DNA of 64,000 nt, from the NCBI GenBank assembly GCA_963723745.1, contig CAVRRZ010000005.1, positions 744,001 to 808,000 of the forward strand, given 5' to 3'. The notes beneath the pieces were generated by a model. It did not search any database, was not told the DNA's origin, and saw only the letters and a list, made by a program, of their open reading frames with translations. Made by a program: the position numbers and the translations under genes. Origin of the DNA: CAVRRZ01 sp963723745. Its GTDB lineage: Bacteria; Actinomycetota; Actinomycetes; Mycobacteriales; Geodermatophilaceae. Below, piece by piece: positions 58,601 to 64,000 of the stretch (positions are counted from its first letter, which is position 1; each line of letters starts with the position of its first letter).

Positions 58601-61221
58601 TCAGCCTCCGCTCGCCAGAGCGCCTCCACCGCCGATTCGAGCTCTGGTGGACGCTGAGCTCGCTCGACGGTCGACTCAAGGGCGGTCGCCAGTCGCGCCA
58701 GCTCATCGGAGGCCCGCCGGGCGATCTCGACGTCAGCAAAGACCGTGGCGACGTCGACGAAGGTTCGAACACCCTGGGTGGTGACGAGGTCGACCCGGGG
58801 CATCGCCGGGATGCGGCTGAGAGCGGTGGCCAGTCGGTCACGGGCCGCGCGGAGAGCCTCGATGGCCTCGATCGTCTGGACGACGCGGTGGGCATGCGAG
58901 ACCTGGAACGCCCGGGGGCCTGCGACCCCACCAGGGATCTGGACCATCGCGGTCGCCGAGCCGAACGCCTGCAGCCGGGCCAGCGTTGAGAGGTGCAGCG
59001 CAACCATGTGCGCCTGCTCGGCCGTCGTCACCGGCTGGCCCTCGACGAAAGCGCCCGGCAGGTATGGCTCGGCCGCCTTCTGCTGGTCGCTCTTGAAGAG
59101 CTTCTTCAGCGCACCGCCGTCCTGCAGGTAGCGCGCGAGGTTGGCGAAGATCTGCGCGAGCGGTGCCGGTGGGGCGTCGCTGGCGACCTGGACGTCCCGA
59201 AAGCCGATCTCGGAGTTCATCGCCTGGGCGTCGTCGACGAGCTGACGCGCCTGTCCGATCTGCTGCCAGAGCAGTTCGTTGTCCCTGCGCAGGACGCTGT
59301 CGAGGACCGGCATCGCCCACGAGGCGTCGACTCCCGACGACAAGCCGGCGATCCCGTCGCGGATCTCACCGCAGACACGGATGAGCTCGGCGAGCGTTCC
59401 GGCGTCGAGCTGGCCGAGGACGTCAGCCAGGGGTCCGGACTGCCCGGCGCGTGCGGCCTCCCCACGCGCAACGTCCTTGGCGAGCCGGCGCACCACCTGC
59501 ACGTCCGGAATGGCCACGGCCGGTGGCAGCGACTGTTCGCGGCGTCGCCGGCGGACGTCGGTGTCGCCCGGAAGCTGTCGGCGGAGCTCCTCGAACTCGG
59601 ACACCGTGAGCGGCAGCGAGCCCGCGGCTGGTACCGGCATCCATCCGTGCTCGGCCTGCGCGACGGCTACCCGCTCGGCGATCCGGGCCAGCGTGCCGTC
59701 GAACCCCGGGGCGACCTCCGGGTGCGGGTAGGTCTCGGCCTCACGCAGGGAGCGGATCTCCTCCAGGATGCCGGCCCGCCGCGTCCGCGCCTGGTTCAGC
59801 TTTCCGGTGAGGTCGTCGATGACCCGCTGCGCCCGAGCCGGGTTGTAGGAGGAGTGCTCGGCGGCGAGCCGGCTCACGCTCCTGCTCAGCTCCAGCGAAC
59901 CGCCCCGGCTGGCATCGGTGATGGAGACGCAGAGCTCCTGCATCTCCGCAGGCAACTTGTCTCGGAGGACCTTGAGCGCCTGGGCCTTCTCACTCGTAAC
60001 GAGGACCCGCTGGCCGCGAGCGAGCAGGGCCGACATCAGGTTGGCGATGGTGTGCGTCTTGCCAGTGCCCGGCGGACCTTCGACGACGACGCCCGTGTCG
60101 TCGCGCAGGCGGTGGATGATCTGCCCCTGCTCTTCGTTGGCGGGCAGCGGGAACAGCGGGTCGTCGGCCACGTCGACACCGGCCGTTGCCCCGGTGGCCT
60201 CCAGCCAAGCGACCCGATCTTCGGCCTCGATCGACTCCACCAGCTGTGCGAGACCCAGAGGAACTGCCTCGCCGGCGTCTGCGAGGGTCCGCTGGATGTC
60301 GTTGTAGTACTCCTGAAGCGCGTAAGCCCCGCGTCGCCTCAAGACGATCGCTGGTGAAGGCGACAGCGATGCCTTTCTTCCCGCCGGCGGGGCCCATCCC
60401 TCCGCGATCTCGACCGGCGCGAGCACCGCACGGATGGCCCACTCTTTGAGGAAGGTCAGCGCGTTGTCGCGGGCCGGACGGACGTCGAGCTCGCTGATCA
60501 GTACCCGCAGCGCCGCCGTACCGCCGTCGTCGAAGATGTCGAGGCCTGCGAGGACCCGACCGTCCTCCAGCGCCGTCGCTGCGGACGGATCGAGCCTGAC
60601 CACGACGTCGCCGGTCTCGATCTCGATGTCCACCGTCACGCGGTGTGCGAGCACATGCGTGCGCACGTCATGGTCGGGCAGGTGCAGGAGGCCGCCGGCG
60701 ACGACCGCCTCGACGCTCTCAGGGTTCTCCAGCGTCTGCTGCCGCATGGTTCGGAGTCGGTCATACGTCCGGTGCAGCAGCCGCTGCGGGCGATCGCGGT
60801 CCGCCCAGCGCTGCCAGTCCGGCAGCCACGCGTCGTACGCCAGCGCGATGTCCGGCCGCTCGTCCAGCCGTACCCGGTTGCCCTCTTCGTCGGCTCCCTC
60901 CAACCGCAGCCTCGGCGCGTCCAGAGCGCTGTTGTCCCGCTCCGACACCGGCACCCAGCCCTGCAGCAACGACGGGAGCGCCGGCGGAGGCTCGAGGACG
61001 ACCCGAGGCAACCGCAGCAGGGCTCCCCCCGCAGCGGCCTCCGCATCCACCACCGCCAGTTCCCGCACCTCGTCGAGCCAGAGGTGGTCGAGGTGCCCGG
61101 TCACCTGGCGCACCGGGACCGCCCGAGCGGTCACCAGGTCCTTGAGGAACTGAATAAGGCGGTTGACCTTGTCCTTGAGGACCGGATCGGTCGCGCGGGT
61201 GGCAGCGGGCGGCGTGGTCAA
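55633..61221 (-). CDS. Giant SF1 helicase with Vsr-like nuclease and two winged-helix repeats
   Basis: 1862 residues. UPF1/DNA2-type SF1B helicase: Walker A VEGPPGTGKTHTIANLM (about 382), a long helical insertion, Walker B FDVVIVDEASQ (about 1052), and late motifs LREHFRCMP and SYNVAASRARDQLWLFHS. A Vsr/DUF559 endonuclease follows (about 1360-1440, VNGRRIDLVV, LAVECDGDAWH, RRCGWHFWRIRESRYYLDP). Then an acidic linker, and two copies of a winged helix ending HKRGATKGTRYEL and ERRGATKGTNYVL. TTG 61221 is supported by GGGGAGAGAGC just upstream. Such helicase-Vsr giants are frequent in defence islands; cleavage of invading DNA is inferred. Confidence 0.9.
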   Translation of the reverse strand: MTTPPAATRATDPVLKDKVNRLIQFLKDLVTARAVPVRQVTGHLDHLWLDEVRELAVVDAEAAAGGALLRLPRVVLEPPPALPSLLQGWVPVSERDNSALDAPRLRLEGADEEGNRVRLDERPDIALAYDAWLPDWQRWADRDRPQRLLHRTYDRLRTMRQQTLENPESVEAVVAGGLLHLPDHDVRTHVLAHRVTVDIEIETGDVVVRLDPSAATALEDGRVLAGLDIFDDGGTAALRVLISELDVRPARDNALTFLKEWAIRAVLAPVEIAEGWAPPAGRKASLSPSPAIVLRRRGAYALQEYYNDIQRTLADAGEAVPLGLAQLVESIEAEDRVAWLEATGATAGVDVADDPLFPLPANEEQGQIIHRLRDDTGVVVEGPPGTGKTHTIANLMSALLARGQRVLVTSEKAQALKVLRDKLPAEMQELCVSITDASRGGSLELSRSVSRLAAEHSSYNPARAQRVIDDLTGKLNQARTRRAGILEEIRSLREAETYPHPEVAPGFDGTLARIAERVAVAQAEHGWMPVPAAGSLPLTVSEFEELRRQLPGDTDVRRRRREQSLPPAVAIPDVQVVRRLAKDVARGEAARAGQSGPLADVLGQLDAGTLAELIRVCGEIRDGIAGLSSGVDASWAMPVLDSVLRRDNELLWQQIGQARQLVDDAQAMNSEIGFRDVQVASDAPPAPLAQIFANLARYLQDGGALKKLFKSDQQKAAEPYLPGAFVEGQPVTTAEQAHMVALHLSTLARLQAFGSATAMVQIPGGVAGPRAFQVSHAHRVVQTIEAIEALRAARDRLATALSRIPAMPRVDLVTTQGVRTFVDVATVFADVEIARRASDELARLATALESTVERAQRPPELESAVEALWRAEAETFEAALHDLEIAGHERRAQLRCDELSQRLGTAAPVLLALLRESMREDVWVERLAQLDDAWGWACAATFVRERTAPGREDALDRDLAVVDRDIAKLTAELAAQQAWKACLGRMNATQVTALQAYRDSMANVGKGSGKYAQRFRLAAREAMSAAQEAVPAWVMPLQEVLASIPPRQSAFDVVIVDEASQVGIENLFLLWLAPRVIVVGDDKQCTPSEVKHGALDKVFDRLDTMLPDVPNYLRSTFTPRSSVFSILRTRFGQVIRLREHFRCMPEIITWSSQMFYRDAPLVPVRQHGADRLPPLKTTFVPGAYIEGANALLRNEVEAEAIVEALVGCLKDPSYSGKTFGVIVLQGQAQVGLIRDALLNRVEPDEWERRDIRVGTPPEFQGDERDVVLLSLVTAPDHKRASQTRLDAQRSYNVAASRARDQLWLFHSVMADQLRQDDLRSQLLSYMTSMPVAAAAAMPDDVPENERHPEFDSLFEQRVFRRIQQRGYHVTPQVEVNGRRIDLVVTGAQGQLAVECDGDAWHSSPEQVSSDFARELELRRCGWHFWRIRESRYYLDPEGALADLWVTLDKRGIGPARITVDGQSAGDWTPQSLPTVDDEDEDEDGEDESSEIVESHVPMPRLPEAEQQPPASLALAAPVAPAAPGADRLSAADDMRLSTGGSPAPRRPELPTQPEVEGVQHRGVGWADQRQLVLDLAAAGPLTNESVRFLLAVDADAARAVLNTLVDEGLLHKRGATKGTRYELPDGAAERWTTPTPGLVTSSFQPEEVRLQVSETDAGQLVLELAGHGAVTNEAVRQLLGVHSEEARRVLTALTDEGLLERRGATKGTNYVLIGTSSPAPPEAMGRSAEDQKTAEPVQGHGSRETEHAALSTGTPSGGVASLEGAFEKHVLQGLNVISDFLNEWWLEKLEMLGAVGLARYLLARQQPLRLLRALANRGLLQYSLEAAVVDRRFAALFTQVEVRIASERLEELGYDGQVQQAP

Positions 61222-61279
61222 GCTCTCTCCCCGTGGTACGAGCTGCGCGACGACGCGGATCGCGCTCGCACCGCCACGC

Positions 61280-61292
61280 TAGGTGGCACCTA
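61280..61292. promoter_or_regulatory. Palindrome in the divergent helicase promoter region
   Basis: TAGGTG-G-CACCTA, a perfect 6-bp-arm palindrome, 58 bases before the giant helicase start and 149 bases before the divergent SF2 gene. A possible repressor site, since defence genes are often under tight control. Confidence 0.35.
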
Positions 61293-61441
61293 CGACACGA
61301 ACCAGGTCCCGAATGTGCAAGTTAGCCCCGATCGTCACGACTGCCACACGCACGGGTGACGGCACGTGCCGAAGTCGCCGGAATCGTCGGGCTGGTGACC
61401 TAGCGTCGGGCGGTCGCGGCCGACTCGGACTCGGGGGATGC

Positions 61442-64000
61442 ATGTCCACGCAGGATGGCGCCGTTGTGGACCCCTGGGTCGTCCTCCGTCGGGTCATGGC
61501 CGAGAACCGGGCATTGCGGCGGGAGCGCGACGAGCTGCTCGCGCGCGTGGACGACCTGGAACTGCAGCTGTTCGCGGAGCCAAGCCCCGAGGTCGCAGTA
61601 GAGGACTCTGGTCCGGTCCTGCACGGCCTGGCCGCCGCCGACGACGGCGCCGCGAGGACTGGCGCGGGTGCAGGGATGGCTGCGCCCGAACCTGTCCCGG
61701 CGTCCCGACCGCCCAGAGCTCGGCGGGCCTATCCCGACCTGCCGGACATGGCCCCTCTGCTCCGCCCGTGGCAGCGCGAGGCGATAGCGGCCTGGCAGGC
61801 CGCCGGACACCGCGGGGTGGTCGAAGCCGTGACGGGTGCCGGCAAGACGTTCGTCGGGATCGCCGCGGCCCGGGACGCACTGGTGGCCGGGGGCTGCGTC
61901 GTGGTGGTTGTGCCGACGACCGAGCTGCAGGACCAGTGGCACGCGGGCCTGGTCGACCGGCTTCCGGGCGTGCGGATCGGTCGCCTCGGTGGCGGCCGGC
62001 AGGACGACCTGGACACGTGCGACGCCCTGGTGGCGATCGTGAACTCCGCGGCCCGACGGACGTTCCACCCTCGCGACAGCGACCTCCTCATCGCCGATGA
62101 GTGCCACCGCTACGGCGCTCCGGGCTTCGCCCAGGCGCTCGAAGAAGGCTTTCAGAACCGCCTCGGCCTCACAGCAACCTTCGAACGTGAGGACGACGGG
62201 ATCGCGACCTACCTGCGCCCCTACTTCGGGGACGTCGTCTTCACGCTTTGGTACGACCGTGCCGTGGCCGAGGGCATCATCGCCCCGTTCGACATCGCCC
62301 TCGTGGCCGTCGACCTGAGTGCCGAAGAGCAGCGCGAGTACGACTACTGCTCGCAACGGATGGACGTGGCGGCCCGGGCGCTCGAGACCCGCTTTGGCGT
62401 ATCGCGCGACTCCTACAGCCGCTTCATGCTCACGCTCAACAACCTCGCTCGCGGTGGCCGCCAGGACGGCGCCTCTGCTTATGCGCGCATGTACCTAGGA
62501 CCGATGAGCGCTCGCCGCGGCTTGCTGGCTGGCTCGCAGGCGAAGCTCATCGCCCTGGCGCAGCTGGAACCGGCGGTCCGGCGCGCCCACGGCGCGCTGG
62601 TCTTCACGCAGACCAAGGAGAGCGCCGAGAGCGCGGCGGACGTGTTCGAGGACGCCGGCATCCCCGCATCGACCCTGTTCTCAGGTCTCGACCGCGACGA
62701 GCGCCGGGACCGCATGGCGGCCTTCCGCGACCGCGTGGCCCACCTTCTCGCGGCGCCACGGGTCCTCGACGAGGGCGTCGACGTCCCCGAGGCGGACCTC
62801 GCCGTCATCGTCGCCGCCAACCGCAGCCGGCGGCAGCTGGTCCAGCGACTTGGCCGTGTGCTGCGTCTGAAGAGCGACGGACGGCCTGCCCGACTGGTGG
62901 TCCTGTACGCCCGGGGGACGTTCGAGGACCCAACGCTTCATGAGGACAACCCGCTCGCATCGGTCCTCCCTCACAGCCGGCGATCAGCTGAGTTCGACCT
63001 GCCCAGCGATCGCGATGCGCTTCTCCGCTTCCTCATCGGAGAGGACTGGCAGCCCGAGAACGTGGTTTCGGACCCCCGCGTCTCAGACCCGATGCCCCAG
63101 ACCCCGACCCTGCCGGCACCGGACGAAACAGCAGCGCCGCCAGCTCCGCAGCCGGTCCGCCCCTTTCCCTACCAGCAGGAGATCCTCGAGGACCTCGCTG
63201 CCGAGCGGATCGTCCACGGGCACTGGCGCAACCTCGTCGTGATGGCCACAGGCACCGGCAAGACGGTCGTGTCCGCTCTGGACTACCAACGCCTCCGCGC
63301 GGCAGGGACGGTCGAGACGCTGCTGTTCGTCGCCCATCGCAAGGAGCTGCTGGCCCAGAGCCGCGACACCTTCCGGCGCGTGCTGGACGACGAACACTTC
63401 GGCGAGCTCTTCGTGGGTGGTGAGCGCCCCCGTGCCTGGCAGCACGTCTTCGCCTCTGTGCAGTCACTGGCCTACCTGGACCTAGCGGAGCTGAGCCCTG
63501 GCCACTTCGACCTGTTCGTCGTGGACGAGTTCCACCACGCTGAAGCGTCGACCTACCAGCGGTTGCTCGAACATTTCGAGCCGAAGGTTCTCCTGGGGCT
63601 GACCGCGACTCCCGAACGGGCCGACGGCGCCGACGTTCGCAAGTGGTTCAACGGGCGCACAGCCGTCGAACTCCGTCTGTGGGAAGCCCTCGAACAGAAA
63701 CTGCTGGCGCCGTTCGAGTACTACGGCGTCCACGACGGAGTGGCACTGGACCGGCTGCAGTGGAAGCGCGGGCGCGGCTATGACGTCGCAGAGCTGACTG
63801 ACCTGTACACACGGTCGCAGCAGCGTGTCCAGGTCATCCTGGAGGCGGTGCACGCGAAGGTTCCCGACCCCCTTCAGATGCGCGCCCTCGGCTTCTGCGT
63901 GAGCGTCCAGCACGCGCAGTTCATGGCCGAGGCGTTCACCGCCGCGGGCATTCCAAGCCTTGCGATCACGAGCCTGACGAGCCCTGCCGACCGGGCTGCA
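61442..64000 (+). CDS. Protein with two SF2 (DEAD/DEAH-like) helicase modules, cut by the window end
   Basis: 853 codons are visible and the frame is still open at 64000. A short coiled-coil-like N-terminus (VMAENRALRRERDELLARVDDLELQL) precedes a complete SF2 helicase: Walker A AVTGAGKTF (about 127), DECH box IADECHRYG, LGLTATFER, and the second RecA domain with VDVPEADLAV and RQLVQRLGRVLRLK. After a Pro/Ala linker a second SF2 module begins: MATGTGKTVV (about 600), DEFHH box and LGLTATPERADG. Unlike ordinary single-unit helicases. Divergent partner of the SF1-Vsr gene. Confidence 0.88.
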   Translation, partial: MSTQDGAVVDPWVVLRRVMAENRALRRERDELLARVDDLELQLFAEPSPEVAVEDSGPVLHGLAAADDGAARTGAGAGMAAPEPVPASRPPRARRAYPDLPDMAPLLRPWQREAIAAWQAAGHRGVVEAVTGAGKTFVGIAAARDALVAGGCVVVVVPTTELQDQWHAGLVDRLPGVRIGRLGGGRQDDLDTCDALVAIVNSAARRTFHPRDSDLLIADECHRYGAPGFAQALEEGFQNRLGLTATFEREDDGIATYLRPYFGDVVFTLWYDRAVAEGIIAPFDIALVAVDLSAEEQREYDYCSQRMDVAARALETRFGVSRDSYSRFMLTLNNLARGGRQDGASAYARMYLGPMSARRGLLAGSQAKLIALAQLEPAVRRAHGALVFTQTKESAESAADVFEDAGIPASTLFSGLDRDERRDRMAAFRDRVAHLLAAPRVLDEGVDVPEADLAVIVAANRSRRQLVQRLGRVLRLKSDGRPARLVVLYARGTFEDPTLHEDNPLASVLPHSRRSAEFDLPSDRDALLRFLIGEDWQPENVVSDPRVSDPMPQTPTLPAPDETAAPPAPQPVRPFPYQQEILEDLAAERIVHGHWRNLVVMATGTGKTVVSALDYQRLRAAGTVETLLFVAHRKELLAQSRDTFRRVLDDEHFGELFVGGERPRAWQHVFASVQSLAYLDLAELSPGHFDLFVVDEFHHAEASTYQRLLEHFEPKVLLGLTATPERADGADVRKWFNGRTAVELRLWEALEQKLLAPFEYYGVHDGVALDRLQWKRGRGYDVAELTDLYTRSQQRVQVILEAVHAKVPDPLQMRALGFCVSVQHAQFMAEAFTAAGIPSLAITSLTSPADRAA

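Overview
The window is very GC-rich, with third codon positions almost all G or C, frequent GTG and TTG starts and many 4-base ATGA/GTGA gene overlaps. The gene content (a DUF222/HNH protein of the 13E12 type, an Lsr2-like domain, DUF4235, a DasR-like GntR regulator) points to a high-GC actinobacterium. Geodermatophilaceae is my best guess, by inference only. No tRNA, rRNA or CRISPR array was seen.

Region 1 (1-13.1 kb) is a nitrogen/nitrile cluster. Forward: an argininosuccinate-lyase-like enzyme and a DUF1116 protein. Reverse: a CoA-disulfide-reductase-like flavoprotein, an 84-residue protein, an MSMEG_0572/DsrE-like protein, then cobalt-type nitrile hydratase beta and alpha, a His-rich nitrile hydratase accessory protein, OsmC and an aldehyde dehydrogenase. 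Forward again: an XRE-cupin regulator, an MSMEG_0568-type radical SAM enzyme, a GNAT acetyltransferase, a phosphosulfolactate-synthase-like protein, a 54-residue DUF1116-tail mini-protein and a DUF1348 protein. It looks like the nitrilase-centred Nit1 cluster, but with a metal nitrile hydratase in place of the nitrilase.

Region 2 (13.1-26.8 kb) is a patchwork: a DUF222/HNH protein, an intact IS481-family element, an ERCC4 nuclease, an antitoxin fragment, a DUF4386 protein, a LuxR-type two-component pair, membrane proteins and a DUF1524/excalibur nuclease. It ends in a wrecked locus in which an IS256-family element splits a DUF6884/GIY-YIG gene that follows a helicase remnant. That wreck is a decayed relative of the intact locus at 52.6-55.6 kb.

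Region 3 (26.8-44.1 kb) is an amino-sugar catabolic regulon: sugar ABC importer, zinc alcohol dehydrogenase, DasR-like GntR regulator, SIS isomerase, MurQ etherase, NagA deacetylase, phosphotriesterase-like hydrolase, VOC protein, sugar isomerase, flavin oxidoreductase, two Gfo/Idh/MocA dehydrogenases, ROK kinase and a YhfX-like PLP protein. Palindromes built on GGTC-NN-GACC lie in the divergent nagA promoter region and upstream of the importer, so one regulator probably controls the set. MurNAc/GlcNAc recycling is the simplest reading.

Region 4 (44.1-48.9 kb) holds a second DUF4386 copy, duplicated from 17 kb together with the last codons of the neighbouring response regulator, then an S15-type hydrolase, DUF4235, a RibD/DHFR-fold protein and a zinc-ribbon protein.

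Region 5 (49-64 kb) reads as a defence island: an ADP-ribosylglycohydrolase fragment, a GIY-YIG protein, DUF6308, a PD-(D/E)XK nuclease, a DUF6884-GIY-YIG protein, a NERD-UvrD helicase, a 1862-residue SF1 helicase with a Vsr-like nuclease and two winged-helix repeats, and, divergently, a protein with two SF2 helicase modules that runs off the right edge. The last four genes are the best candidate for an undescribed anti-phage system.
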